64,000 nt of DNA from SPCO01 sp964427285 (GCA_964427285.1 CAYRTS010000007.1:13572-77571), one strand, 5' to 3'; numbered from the stretch's first letter, positions 27,890-37,264 are shown. Notes: a model not told the origin generated them from the sequence alone. Translations and numbers: made by a program.

Positions 27890-28614
27890 AGCGGCCCCGA
27901 GATCCCGCCGTCCTTGCGGATCCGCCAGAAATGCACGGCCAGAAAGACCGCGGCAATCAATGGCAGGAACACGACGTGTCCGACGTAGAAGCGCAGCAGG
28001 GTGTTCTGGGCCACTTCAAGACCACCCAGCAGGACCCGCGAGACCGGAGTGTTGAGCAGCGGCGCGTAGCCGCCCATGTTCGTCCCGATCGTGATCGCCC
28101 AGAAGGCGATCTGGTCCCACGGCAGCAGGTAGCCGGTGAAGCTCAGCATGATGGTCAGGAACAGCAGCACCACCCCGACCACCCAGTTGAACTCGCGCGG
28201 TGGCTTGTAGGCCCCGTGGTAGAACACCCGCATCATGTGCAGGAAGACGAAGAAGACCATCAGGTGGGCCGCCCAGCGGTGGATGTTCCGGCTCAACAGG
28301 CCAAAGGTGACCTCGCGCTGGATCTCCAGGATGTTCGAATACGCCAGAGTGGCACTGGGCACGTAGAAGAACATCAGGTAGACCCCGGTCACCGTCAGCA
28401 CCAGGAACAGGAAGAACGACAGCCCACCCAGGCAGAAGGTGTAGGCGAACTTGACCGCGTGCTGGCGGACCCGCACCGGATGGATGTGCAGGAACACGTT
28501 GTTCATGACCGCGTACGCCCGCGAGCGCTCGTCGCGCGGGTAGGGCTGGCGGAAGAGCGAGCGCCAGACGACGCTGCGGCGGATGCTCTGGTCCACCCGC
28601 TCCAGGAAACTCAC
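27886..28614 (-). CDS. Cytochrome b N-terminal subunit (b6-like)
   Basis: A 242-residue, four-helix di-haem cytochrome b. Haem-ligand His pairs are seen in NIHRWAAHLMVFFVFLHMM and in VGHVVFLPLIAAVFLAVHF, with the Q-site segment GYLLPWDQIAFWA between. The GTG start (VSFLERVDQS) overlaps the stop of the upstream oxidoreductase (GTGA), which argues for co-translation. It accepts electrons from menaquinol in the complex with the Rieske and cytochrome c-cupredoxin proteins. Confidence 0.94.
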   Translation of the reverse strand: MSFLERVDQSIRRSVVWRSLFRQPYPRDERSRAYAVMNNVFLHIHPVRVRQHAVKFAYTFCLGGLSFFLFLVLTVTGVYLMFFYVPSATLAYSNILEIQREVTFGLLSRNIHRWAAHLMVFFVFLHMMRVFYHGAYKPPREFNWVVGVVLLFLTIMLSFTGYLLPWDQIAFWAITIGTNMGGYAPLLNTPVSRVLLGGLEVAQNTLLRFYVGHVVFLPLIAAVFLAVHFWRIRKDGGISGPL

Positions 28615-30446
28615 CGGGATCCTCCTGCCACGCCCGGGGTTCCGGCCAGTTGCGCGTCCCGGTACGACTCCTTGTAGAGCCGCCCGTCGGTTGAGATCTC
28701 CTGGAGCTCGAACCGCTCCATCGTAATGGCGTCGAACGGGCAACGCTTGACGCACAGCGCACACCGGATGCAGCGCTCCTCGTCGAGAATCATCGCGCCG
28801 CCCTGGTCCCAGCCATATGCCTCGCTGAGTTCCGGCAACAGGCCCTCGGACTTGAGCTGGTTGATGTCGACCATGTGGATGACGCCCTCGGGGCAGACGT
28901 CCGCACAGGCGCCACAGAGCACGCAGCGGAACGGATCGAACCAGATGTTGTAGTTGCACATGAGGCAACGGGTTGACTCGGCGACCGCACCGGTGGCGTC
29001 GTAGCCAAGCTCAACGGGCGTATTGAAGTTGATGACCGGCTCCGTCGAGGGCATCCGCGCGGACAGCGCGACCATCGGGATGTGCTGGCGCGGCAGGACG
29101 TCGTAGAACTCCGGCATGTCGTGACGCCATGAGCTGGTGATCTTGACGTTGGCCGCGACCGTGACGTCGGTTCGCCCGGACAGGTACCGATCGATGGCAT
29201 AGGCGCACTTCTTGCCGTGGCCGGCGGCCTCGATCAGCGTGGTTGGGCCGGTGACGAAGTCGCCGCAGGCGAAGACGCCCCTCACGTTCGACGCGTACGT
29301 AGCCGGGTCAACCTTGACCCGTCCGCGATTGATCTCGAAGTTGGCCTCGACCGGCAGGAAAGTCAGGTCCGCGGCCTGGGAGACGGCCGGAATGACCGTG
29401 CGCGCGGGGATCACGAACTCTGACCCCTCGATCGGAACGGGCGAGCGTCGCCCGGATGCGTCCGGCTCCCCGAGCCGGTTGCGGATGAATCGGACGCCGC
29501 TGACCGCCCCGTCTTCGCCGAGGATCTCGATCGGGCTGGCGAGGAACTCCATGCGGACCCCCTCGCGCTCTGTCTCGCCGAGCTCCTCCTCGTCGACCAC
29601 CAGTTCAGAGCGGGTCCGCCGGTACACGATCGAGACCCGATCCGCGCCGTGGCGCAGGCTGGTCCGCGAGCAGTCCATGGCCGTATAGCCGCCACCGATC
29701 ACGACGACGTCCGTCCCGACCTCGAGCGGCTGGCCCAGGTTGGCCTTCTTCATGAAGTCGACGCCGTAGTCGACGCCATCGAGATCCGCCCCGGGGATGT
29801 CCAGGCCGACGGCATCCATCGCCCCGGCCGTGATCGCGACCGAGTCAAAGTCCCGCTGGAGCTGCTCGAAGGTGATGTCCACGCCGATGGTGGTGTCGTA
29901 GACGAACCTGACCCCGAGACGCTCGATCAGCCGGACGTCCATTTCGATGGCTTCGCGCGGGAGGCGGAAGGCCGGAACCCCGATGAGCATCGTGCCTCCC
30001 GCAAAGGGCAGGCTGTCGAAGACGGTGACGCCGTAGCCCTTGACGGCCAGCTCCCGAGCGACGGCCATGCCCGCCGGACCGGCCCCCACCACGGCGACGC
30101 GCTCCGCCCGCGGGGTGATCTGGGGCATGACATCGGGGATGCCGGAGGCTTCGTGCCACTCGACCAGGAAGCGCTTCATCGCCCGGATCGCAAGGGGGCG
30201 ATCGATATCTCCACGCCGGCAGGCTCGCTCGCATGGCGCCGAACAGACGTACGAGCACATCGCGGCGACCGGATTCGGCTCGCGCGAGAGGAGATACCCC
30301 TCCTCAAAGCGGCCCTCCGCAGCGAGGTTCAGATACCCGCGGCAGTTCGTCCCGACCGGGCAGGCTTCCTGGCACTCGATGTTGCATTGGAGCCAGGAGG
30401 CGTCCACGGGCTGGACGAGGAATTCCCTGGGTGTTTCGATGGCCAA
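28611..30446 (-). CDS. GltD-like FAD/NAD(P) oxidoreductase with ferredoxin tail
   Basis: A 611-residue flavoprotein. The N-terminal 4Fe-4S domain has Cys clusters CNIECQEACPVGTNC and CSYVCSAPCERAC, as in the small subunit of glutamate synthase. Two dinucleotide folds follow: FAD at VVGAGPAGMAVARELAVKGY and NAD(P) at VVIGGGYTAMDCSRT, then GVFACGDFVTGPTTLIEA. The C-terminal 110 residues add two 4Fe-4S ferredoxin motifs, CVLCGACADVCP and CIRCALCVKRCP. The start codon is TTG with GAAAGG upstream. As first gene of the cytochrome bc operon it may feed NAD(P)H electrons to quinone; serving as GltD for the distant gltB is the alternative. Confidence 0.88.
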   Translation of the reverse strand: MAIETPREFLVQPVDASWLQCNIECQEACPVGTNCRGYLNLAAEGRFEEGYLLSREPNPVAAMCSYVCSAPCERACRRGDIDRPLAIRAMKRFLVEWHEASGIPDVMPQITPRAERVAVVGAGPAGMAVARELAVKGYGVTVFDSLPFAGGTMLIGVPAFRLPREAIEMDVRLIERLGVRFVYDTTIGVDITFEQLQRDFDSVAITAGAMDAVGLDIPGADLDGVDYGVDFMKKANLGQPLEVGTDVVVIGGGYTAMDCSRTSLRHGADRVSIVYRRTRSELVVDEEELGETEREGVRMEFLASPIEILGEDGAVSGVRFIRNRLGEPDASGRRSPVPIEGSEFVIPARTVIPAVSQAADLTFLPVEANFEINRGRVKVDPATYASNVRGVFACGDFVTGPTTLIEAAGHGKKCAYAIDRYLSGRTDVTVAANVKITSSWRHDMPEFYDVLPRQHIPMVALSARMPSTEPVINFNTPVELGYDATGAVAESTRCLMCNYNIWFDPFRCVLCGACADVCPEGVIHMVDINQLKSEGLLPELSEAYGWDQGGAMILDEERCIRCALCVKRCPFDAITMERFELQEISTDGRLYKESYRDAQLAGTPGVAGGSR

Positions 30447-30613
30447 GCGGGCGTGCCTTTCCCGGTTAACGGTGCTGGGCGCGGTCGGAACTGAACAACT
30501 GGCCCCGACGGGCGGAATCTACCATCCGCTCCGACCGTCATGCAGGATCGCGGGCGCAGGTTGACGTTCCCGCCGCTCGCAGCTACGCTGCCGGGCGGGA
30601 GACGCCTCGTACC

Positions 30614-32356
30614 GTGGAGACGGAACCGGGAGATGCGGGCAGCGTGACGGTCACCGAATTCGTATTCCTGGCCCTGGGGCTGGTCCTCGGCGTGGCCAGC
30701 GGCGCGGCCCTCATCGAGGTGATTCGAGCGCGTCCACCAGCACGCCGCGAGGTGCGCCTGACCGTCTCGCAGGACGCAATCCCGCGACGTCGGGCCACAA
30801 CCCTGGCCGACGATGCCTTCGTGACGAGCGGTCCGGAGCCGGCTCGCGGCGGACCCGCCGACCGGCGCGAGTTGACCGGTCCGGCCCCGCTTGGAGAGCC
30901 GGATCGTCGAACGAGCGTTCTGGCAGGTGGACTTCCAGAACCTTTGGGGGACGCGGGCAGGATCGCGGCATCGGGGCCGCGGATCGGCGTGGCGATCTCC
31001 GGCGGGAGGGACCCGATACTCGGTGCGCTGCAGGCCGCCGGTCGAGCGGGCCCCGCGGATGACGCCCCGGGTCGCGGCGCCGTTGCGGATGACGCTGCCG
31101 GCGCGGCAGCTTCCGCACCACGAATTCCAGGATTGACCGCGGTTGGACTGCTTGACCCGACGTCCGGCCGCGACGGTTCGGCCATTCCTGCCGACGCTGC
31201 AGTTGACGCCGGGAATGGGCTGGACCTGCCGGCATCGGGGCTGTGTGCTGCGGAGCGCCGGGTTGCCGCTGAACGGTGTGAGCTGTCGGCCCGCGCCCAG
31301 ACAGGGGCCGTGGCGGCCGCCGATGCCCTCCGGCAGGCTCAGCGCGCCTACGACGCGCACACGGCACGGGGGGCCGCCGCCAGCGCAGCCTCCGACCCGC
31401 GGGAGGTCCGGCGCGAGAAGGAGACGGCCCAGGAGACATTTCGCCTCCAGAGCCAGGCCGCGCGCTCGACCGGTGCCGTCGAGGAAGCGGCCAGAACGTG
31501 GCTGCACACCATCAATCAAATCAACCGTGAGGCGGCGGCCGCCAGCCTGACAGCGGACCCCGCCCGCGAAGCTGCCGCCGTAATCGGCACTACCCTCGAG
31601 CGCCTCGGACGCCAGGCGGACGCGGCCCGGGTAGGGGCCGAGATCGCAGTGGCCGCCTGCATGGCGGCGAAGACGGCGGTCGCTGAATGCGATGAGCGCG
31701 CGGCGACGGGAATGGCCGTGTCGACGGCCACGCTCCCGCGGCCCGGCGTCGCGACTCCTTCGGCTGAGCCGGACGATGACAACCTTGGTGCTGCCCTCGC
31801 GGGTGGCGTCGAACCACGCATCTTCCGCCTGCTGCGCGGCGACGACGTCGCGCTGCAAGCCATGGTGGCCGGTCTTGCCGGAGATGACGTCGACGGCCAG
31901 GCTCGCTGGCGGGTCGCGTTGGCCGGCCTGCGTGACGCGATCGTCGCCGACGCACTCGACCACGCCTTCCTTGGGTTTCCGTTCGAGCACCGCTTCTGGG
32001 GTTTGAACACCCAGCAGCAGAACCGCGAAATCGTCGGCGCGCTCGGATCTCTCGGGTACCGAACGGACGGCGCCGGCGGCTGGCTCGACGACCGACGACC
32101 GGCCCAGCTTGACCTGTCGCGGGCGCTCAGCTACGCGGGCCTGGACCCCGTTCGCGTCCGCCATTGGCCGGATCCACGCGAGGTGACGGAACTGTTCAGC
32201 GCGGTGACCATCGCGGCCGACGAATACGTGGCCGGTGCAGCCGGCGACCTGACGCTGGCGGAAATGGTCGACATGCTCGGTCGACGCGCCGACGGCCTCG
32301 TTGACCTGTGGAACGAATGGGGTCGCATTCGGCCATTGCTGCTCGAGGAAGCCTGA
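30614..32356 (+). CDS. Unknown membrane-anchored Ala-rich protein
   Basis: A 580-residue protein from a GTG start (a second GTG lies 30 bp in). One transmembrane helix (about 14-35) anchors a long Ala/Arg-rich region, disordered to about 200, then likely coiled coil (about 220-390). The C-terminal 180 residues look globular and conserved-like: ALDHAFLGFPFEHRFWGLN, LSYAGLDPVRVRHWPDP, and a final helix WNEWGRIRPLLLEEA. I do not recognise the family. It is divergent from the respiratory operon. Confidence 0.7.
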   Translation: METEPGDAGSVTVTEFVFLALGLVLGVASGAALIEVIRARPPARREVRLTVSQDAIPRRRATTLADDAFVTSGPEPARGGPADRRELTGPAPLGEPDRRTSVLAGGLPEPLGDAGRIAASGPRIGVAISGGRDPILGALQAAGRAGPADDAPGRGAVADDAAGAAASAPRIPGLTAVGLLDPTSGRDGSAIPADAAVDAGNGLDLPASGLCAAERRVAAERCELSARAQTGAVAAADALRQAQRAYDAHTARGAAASAASDPREVRREKETAQETFRLQSQAARSTGAVEEAARTWLHTINQINREAAAASLTADPAREAAAVIGTTLERLGRQADAARVGAEIAVAACMAAKTAVAECDERAATGMAVSTATLPRPGVATPSAEPDDDNLGAALAGGVEPRIFRLLRGDDVALQAMVAGLAGDDVDGQARWRVALAGLRDAIVADALDHAFLGFPFEHRFWGLNTQQQNREIVGALGSLGYRTDGAGGWLDDRRPAQLDLSRALSYAGLDPVRVRHWPDPREVTELFSAVTIAADEYVAGAAGDLTLAEMVDMLGRRADGLVDLWNEWGRIRPLLLEEA

Positions 32357-32398
32357 CCGCTCAACGAAGGGTGGCGTCCGCTGGCGCTGACGACGGGC

Positions 32399-33190
32399 TC
32401 AGCCTGGTCCTTCATCCTCGTCGTCATCGATTGTGACCAAACGGAGCGCCTCGGCGGCTGAAGCGCCGATCACCGAGCCTTCCTCCGCAGCCCAGGCCCG
32501 GATCCGCTCCGAGAGGTTCGCCGGGTCCTTGATCTGGGATGCGTGAGCCTCGAGCGCGCGGATCTTGCGTTCCAGGGTGGCGGACACGTCCACGTGCACG
32601 TTGCTTCGCTCCGACCAGAACAGGTAGAGCCGGCGCACCTTGTGGGGAGCCAGGCCACCGCGCGCCAGGTTCGGAAAGGCCATCGGGTTTCGGGCGGCCG
32701 GATACACCGCGTCGACAGCAGCGAACCCCGATGCTCGGTGGTCCGTGTGATTGATCCCGCCGTCAGGGTGGAACAGCGTTTCGGGATCGGTGGCCAGGAC
32801 GGCGTCCGGACGGAAGGTCCGGATCTCACGAACGAGCAGTTCGCGCAGGGCCAACTCGTTGGCCAGTGCACCGTCCGGCTGGTGCAGAAAGGTCACGCCG
32901 GCATACCCGACGATTGACGCCGCGGCCCGTTGCTCAGCTTCGCGCAGCGCCGCGAGCACCAGTGGATCCGCGTCGGCCTCATCGCCGCCCTGGTCACCGC
33001 TCGTGCAGCACACCAGCCAACCCTGCGAACCTTCGTCGATCCAGCGCGCGGCCGTCGCCGCCGGACCGAACTCCGCGTCGTCTGGATGGGCCGCGATGAC
33101 CATGAAGCGGGCCGGCCGCCAGCGGTGGTCCGCGGGCGCGGGGACAGGCGCAGCTGCGGGTGGCTCGCCGGACCCCGTCGATGACGTCAT
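32399..33190 (-). CDS. PIG-L family deacetylase
   Basis: A 263-residue zinc-dependent N-acetylglucosaminyl deacetylase of the LmbE/PIG-L family. Metal ligands are in VIAAHPDDAEFGPAAT and the downstream His in INHTDHRASG; VCCTSGDQGGDEAD is the usual conserved strand. Family members act on GlcNAc-inositol, GlcNAc-malate (bacillithiol route) or antibiotic precursors; the substrate here is open. The two-domain GNAT at 16101 raises a thiol-cofactor possibility, weakly. Confidence 0.9.
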   Translation of the reverse strand: MTSSTGSGEPPAAAPVPAPADHRWRPARFMVIAAHPDDAEFGPAATAARWIDEGSQGWLVCCTSGDQGGDEADADPLVLAALREAEQRAAASIVGYAGVTFLHQPDGALANELALRELLVREIRTFRPDAVLATDPETLFHPDGGINHTDHRASGFAAVDAVYPAARNPMAFPNLARGGLAPHKVRRLYLFWSERSNVHVDVSATLERKIRALEAHASQIKDPANLSERIRAWAAEEGSVIGASAAEALRLVTIDDDEDEGPG

Positions 33191-33305
33191 CGACGCGGGC
33201 GGGGGGGCCGAATGGCGTATTGCGCCGCCCGTGTCTCGGCACTACCCTTCCGGCCGAGGCTTCGCTCGTCTCCCCCCACGAGCGAGGCCTCCTGATCTGT
33301 GCAGA

Positions 33306-33788
33306 TCACCCGGGAAGGGCCGCCAGTTCGTCGATCGCGGCGAGGACTTCCTGGGCGTGGCCCTCCGGCTTGACCTTTGGCCAGACCCTGGCAATGCGCC
33401 CATCCGGCGCGATCAGGAACGTGGTCCGCGCGGTGCCCCAGTAGGTCTTGCCGTAGTTCTCCTTCTCCACCCACGACCCGTACGCCTCGGCGACCTGGTG
33501 CTGCTCGTCAGCGAGCAGTGGGAATGGCAGCGTGAACTTGTCTCGAAATGCTCGCTTGCTGGTTGCGCCCTGCGGACTGACCCCCCATACGTCCGCGTGT
33601 CGCCCGCTGATGGCCGCCATCTCGTCGCGGAACTCGCAGGCCTCGACGGTGCAGCCCGGGGTGTCGTCCTTTGGGTAGAAGTAGAGGACGGTCCAGCGCC
33701 CATGCTGATCGGCAAGGCGGTGGATGACTCCGGCGTCATCGGGAAGGGCGACCTCGGGAGCTGGATCGCCAACGGCAGGCAGGCTCAT
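33306..33788 (-). CDS. bcp: Thioredoxin-dependent peroxiredoxin (Bcp/PrxQ)
   Basis: A 160-residue peroxiredoxin. The peroxidatic Cys lies in YPKDDTPGCTVEACEFRD, which also holds the CxxxxC second Cys seen in the PrxQ group. The conserved Arg is in TARTTFLIAPDG. It reduces hydroperoxides with thioredoxin. The start overlaps the stop of the thiamine pyrophosphokinase gene by 4 bp (ATGA), so they are cotranslated. Confidence 0.95.
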   Translation of the reverse strand: MSLPAVGDPAPEVALPDDAGVIHRLADQHGRWTVLYFYPKDDTPGCTVEACEFRDEMAAISGRHADVWGVSPQGATSKRAFRDKFTLPFPLLADEQHQVAEAYGSWVEKENYGKTYWGTARTTFLIAPDGRIARVWPKVKPEGHAQEVLAAIDELAALPG

Positions 33789-34471
33789 GACGGAAGACTA
33801 GCAGGGGATTCCACGATCAGCAGCAGGCCGCCGGTCACCGTGACGGTCGCATCCGACGCGGTCCGTACGTTGGACAGACCCCGTGCCGGACCCACCGGCA
33901 GCGGCTCGTCATTGAGCGGGTAGGCAAGCCCCGTGGTCGTGACGCCGACGACGCCCGGGCCTTGTGGCAGCAGCGAGACCAGGTCGCCAGCCCGCCCCGC
34001 GAGCGACCGCAGAACCGGTGCCCCGTCTGGTCCCGGTGCGCGCACCAGCGTGGTCCTCGATCGAGCATCGATCAGGCAGGCGGTCCTTCCATGCAGCTCC
34101 TCCATCGCAAGGAGGCCAAGATTCGCAAGCCCGTGATCAATCCGGGGTCCGCCGAGCCCTCCGACGATGATCACGCCGCCGACGCCCCGTTGGATGGCCG
34201 CCCGAACTGCCAGCTCCGTGTCCGATTCGTCCTTGGCGGGACTGGCCCGCTCCATTGGGATGCCGGCTGCCGCCAGGGCGGCCAGCGCCTCCGGTTCGAG
34301 CGAATCACCGTCACCCACCCACAGGTCGAGGATGACCTCGAGGCCATTTGCGTGCCGGGCTCCGCCATCGGCGGCAATCACCAGGCCGACCCGGGCATCC
34401 CAGCCGGGCCACGCTCGATCCAGCTCGGCGCGCGTGGGAGCCTCGCCGTCGGCCAGGATGAGCGCGTCCAT
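33785..34471 (-). CDS. thiN: Thiamine pyrophosphokinase
   Basis: A 228-residue enzyme that transfers pyrophosphate from ATP to thiamine. Signatures are VIAADGGARHAN, LWVGDGDSLEPE (acidic metal site), KDESDTELAVRAAI and the IIVGGLGGPRIDHGLANL block. The C-terminal half has the beta-rich thiamine-binding part (GDLVSLLPQGPGVVGVTTTGL). First gene of a two-gene unit with bcp; a MITE-like element lies just upstream of its start. No TPP riboswitch motif (CTGAGA) was found upstream. Confidence 0.92.
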   Translation of the reverse strand: MDALILADGEAPTRAELDRAWPGWDARVGLVIAADGGARHANGLEVILDLWVGDGDSLEPEALAALAAAGIPMERASPAKDESDTELAVRAAIQRGVGGVIIVGGLGGPRIDHGLANLGLLAMEELHGRTACLIDARSRTTLVRAPGPDGAPVLRSLAGRAGDLVSLLPQGPGVVGVTTTGLAYPLNDEPLPVGPARGLSNVRTASDATVTVTGGLLLIVESPASLPS

Positions 34472-34497
34472 CCGTGGATGCTAGCCGTGATTCATGC

Positions 34498-34763
34498 GGA
34501 CGTTCTTGACGCCCGCGGGACGGGTCGGAGTCGTGGACGTTTCCCCATAACCGCGCCGGCAGACTGGTGCGAAGCGCAGACTGGGTGGTCTTGCCCGGAA
34601 TCGGGCGGGGCAGGCCAAAATCGGCACGCGAAGCCCGGAATCGGGACGAACCTGAGCGTGGGTCCAAGCTGCTGGCCCCGAACGGCCGGCTAGTGTCCTA
34701 CGTACCAGTCTGTGGGGGCGGTTATGCGCCTGGGATGAACCTTGCCTGGCCTCAACAACGCGG
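34498..34763. mobile_element. MITE-like element, family 1, copy B
   Basis: Non-coding element with long imperfect terminal inverted repeats. The inner 25 bp match best: 34546-34570 begins CATAACCGCGCC and contains CAGACTGGT; its partner at 34702-34726 is the complement with four mismatches. Outer parts reach ACGTTCTTGACG on the left and AACAACG on the right. The whole unit is similar, in inverted orientation, to 39667-39906; both interiors hold CACGCTCAGGT and CGTCCCGATTCCGG. Similarity continues just outside to a shared GCTAGC block. It fills the 376-bp gap between thiN and the YbaK gene. Confidence 0.7.
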
Positions 34764-34847
34764 CTGGGCGTCACGACCAGCCGCCGGTCTGGCGCCCAGG
34801 CTCCGGCGCCCGGGCTCCGGCGCCGGGGCCGATGCTAGACTCCAGCC

Positions 34848-35414
34848 GTGCCCGACCCGAGCATCCACCCCTCGATCCAGCGCGTCCTCGACGCCGCCGC
34901 CAGAAAGGGCGTCACACTCGAGATCACCCGGTTTGAAGAGTCGACCCACACCGCCGTCGAAGCGGCCGCCGCCGTTGGCGCGGAACTCGGGCAGATCGTC
35001 AAGTCGCTGGTCTTCGTGGTCCCGACGGACGCAGGTCCCGAGCCGCTGTTGTGCCTGGTCTCCGGGCCGAATCGGGTGGACCTCGCTCGCCTCGCCGCGG
35101 TCGCGGGTGCGCCGGAGGTTCGCCGGGCAACGGCCCGTGAAGCGCATGACCTGACCGGATTTTCGATCGGCGGCATTCCGCCGATCGGCCATGTTCGACC
35201 CGTGCGGGTGATCATGGATCCGGATCTGGGCCGCTTTCCAATCGTCTGGGCGGCGGCCGGGCTGCCGACGGCCGTCTTTCCGGTTCCGCCGGGCACGTTG
35301 CGCGTCCTCGCCAATGCGACGGTGGCACCCATCACCGAGGAGCCGCCGCCCGGGGCGGAAGCCCTCGTCGCGACTGACGCCATCGGCGCGACCGCGTTGG
35401 GCGGGCACCCCTGA
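34848..35414 (+). CDS. YbaK/EbsC-type aminoacyl-tRNA deacylase
   Basis: A 188-residue protein with the YbaK/ProX fold: THTAVEAAAAVGAELGQIVKS with the conserved Lys, then the substrate loop GFSIGGIPPIGH, and VIMDPDLGRFPIVWAAAGL. The family hydrolyses mischarged Cys- or Ala-tRNA. Start is GTG. A neighbouring gene for a small beta-rich protein follows 22 bp downstream. Confidence 0.92.
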   Translation: MPDPSIHPSIQRVLDAAARKGVTLEITRFEESTHTAVEAAAAVGAELGQIVKSLVFVVPTDAGPEPLLCLVSGPNRVDLARLAAVAGAPEVRRATAREAHDLTGFSIGGIPPIGHVRPVRVIMDPDLGRFPIVWAAAGLPTAVFPVPPGTLRVLANATVAPITEEPPPGAEALVATDAIGATALGGHP

Positions 35415-35436
35415 GCTTTGGTGGGGCCGCAGTCCT

Positions 35437-36009
35437 GTGACCGCCGAACCAGGCAACAGCACGATCGCGTATCCCGGCGGGCTGCGCGCTCGATGGCGCT
35501 GGGGTGGCAGCGGATCGGGTCCCGCGGTCTTCGCCCTCTCGGAGGTCGGCGGGAACCTGGTCGACCTGGGGTCGCGCGTCGCCGCGGATCCCGAGCCACT
35601 GTGCCGCGCGGAACTCCGGCTTGAGGGTCCGCGCGGTGCGTGGAGCGCCAGGCTCGCGTCGGTGATCCACGATGAACCGCGGGCACTCCACTGGGATTCG
35701 GAAGGCCTGTTGGTCGTCGCCTACGGCTTTCATACGTTCGGGCTGGAAGTCGCCAGCGGCGACGCGCGCTGGGAGCACCGCTCGGCAACGCCGATCATCG
35801 CGCTGCTCGGTTCGCCGCGGCTGGCCCACGTCATCGTGCAGGCGGAGCTCGAAACCTTCGCGATCGAGCCGGACGGCACCGTTGCCTGGCGGGTCGCACA
35901 TTCGGACGTGGTCACCGCGGCGGAACTGGTCGGGGGTCGTGTCGTCCTGACCGGCTTCGGCGGCCAGGTCCTCGATCTTGACCCGGCTACGGGCCGCGCC
36001 GGCTCGTGA
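35437..36009 (+). CDS. Beta-propeller-like hypothetical protein
   Basis: A 190-residue protein from a GTG start. Repeated strand patterns such as LHWDSEGLLVVAYGFHTFGLEV, HVIVQAELETFAIEPDG and GRVVLTGFGGQVLDLDPATGR resemble blades of PQQ/WD-type propellers, though too few for a full wheel. No signal peptide or membrane segment. Function unknown. It probably shares the transcript of the YbaK gene. Confidence 0.6.
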   Translation: MTAEPGNSTIAYPGGLRARWRWGGSGSGPAVFALSEVGGNLVDLGSRVAADPEPLCRAELRLEGPRGAWSARLASVIHDEPRALHWDSEGLLVVAYGFHTFGLEVASGDARWEHRSATPIIALLGSPRLAHVIVQAELETFAIEPDGTVAWRVAHSDVVTAAELVGGRVVLTGFGGQVLDLDPATGRAGS

Positions 36010-36248
36010 CGCACGCACCCGCGGGCGATGTGGACAGACTGTGGATAACTCGAAGCTGAGGCCGATGATCCGTGGACAGCGGCGATTGACCGGGACGCAG
36101 CCGCCGGCCTACCGTTGCGATCAGCCCGGAGGGGCCAAGCGATACTAATGGCCGCGATCGCCTCAACGCCCATGTGTCCGTGCGGTTCCTTCGGGCCCTT
36201 CGATTCCCCTCGACGCCGCCGCGGGTCGGTGCGGCGCGTCTGACGCGT

Positions 36249-36974
36249 ATGATCGCGGCCGTGTCTCCCCCGATCCTGCTGGTCGCCGGCCTGGTTGCGC
36301 TCACGGCCTGGATCCTCGGGATTCGGTCGCTCGGGCCCCGTCACCGGGTGGGCCGACTGATGGCGACGACCCCCCTCGTTACCGTCGCGGAAGCCCGTCT
36401 CCTCGCCAGCGGGCCGCCTCGTTATGTCCGTGTACAAGGCCGGCTGGATTCGGAGACCGATTTCGAGGATGACGCTCATCGTCCCCTCGTCTTTCGTCGG
36501 ACGCGGCTCCAACTCATGCGGGGGTCCACCTGGATCGCCGTTGACGATCATCGGGAGCGCGTCCCATTCGAGGTTCGCGAGGGGCTCGATGCGATCGCGA
36601 TCGATGACGTCGAGCTGGACGACGGACTCGTGGTCCTGGTGCGCGAATCAGAGGGGACGGCCGCCGATGTGCCCGAACGGGTTCCCGCCGGGACCGATCC
36701 GCAAACCCGGGTCCGGCTGCGGATTGAGCAGGTTTCCTCGGTCGAACACGCCATCATCGTGGGCGTCCCCGGGCTCGATCCGGACGGGGCGGCCCGGATC
36801 TCGGCGGGGCTCGACCGTCCGTTGATCCTGGCCACGGTCGACCAATCCGAAGCGATGCGCTTGCTGGCCGACGGTCATCCTCGTCGTCCGATCCTCCTCG
36901 CAGCTGCGCTCGTGGCGGGGCTCGGGCTGATTGGCGCGGGGCTGGCGTGGGCACTCGTCGAGGCCCTGACATGA
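36249..36974 (+). CDS. Two-TM membrane protein, possible GIDE-like domain
   Basis: A 241-residue protein with a transmembrane helix at each end (about 6-24 and 216-237). The region between resembles the GIDE/E3-ligase-like membrane module found in bacteria: RYVRVQGRLDSETDFEDD, RTRLQLMRGSTW, and VPFEVREGLDAIAIDDVELD. The assignment is tentative. An in-frame GTG 75 bp upstream could extend it. Its last codons overlap the next small gene (ATGA). Confidence 0.6.
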   Translation: MIAAVSPPILLVAGLVALTAWILGIRSLGPRHRVGRLMATTPLVTVAEARLLASGPPRYVRVQGRLDSETDFEDDAHRPLVFRRTRLQLMRGSTWIAVDDHRERVPFEVREGLDAIAIDDVELDDGLVVLVRESEGTAADVPERVPAGTDPQTRVRLRIEQVSSVEHAIIVGVPGLDPDGAARISAGLDRPLILATVDQSEAMRLLADGHPRRPILLAAALVAGLGLIGAGLAWALVEALT

Positions 36975-37246
36975 GCCGGCCGCCGGCCCTCCGCGGGGTG
37001 CCGCCGCGCCGGCCGAATGCGACCAGACTGGCGGTCACGCTCACCTGGATCGCGCTCGCGATGCCGGTCGTAGCAGCGTCACCCAGCCCGAGCGCCGGCG
37101 TCGGTGGCGACCCACGCAGTAGTGGACAGGGGCCCGGTCTCGTCGGAGATCCGGCCTTCGCGCTGCTCGCGGTGGTTGCGATCGGCGTCGGAGCGCTGGT
37201 GCTCACGCTGCTCTATGTACGACTGACGGCGAACCGGCCCCGCTAG
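36971..37246 (+). CDS. Small two-TM protein
   Basis: A 91-residue protein translationally coupled to the gene before it. A signal-like hydrophobic stretch (about 18-36, ending AASPSPSAG) and a second helix (about 60-83) flank a Gly/Ser/Pro linker, so it is either a two-pass protein or an exported protein with one anchor. No family recognised. Confidence 0.55.
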   Translation: MSRPPALRGVPPRRPNATRLAVTLTWIALAMPVVAASPSPSAGVGGDPRSSGQGPGLVGDPAFALLAVVAIGVGALVLTLLYVRLTANRPR

Positions 37247-37264
37247 GAGAGGCTCTGGGGCCGT

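Noticed and set aside
33785..34771. TPP riboswitch before thiamine pyrophosphokinase
   Set aside because: No CTGAGA or ACCTGATC-type core upstream; the region is filled by the MITE-like element.
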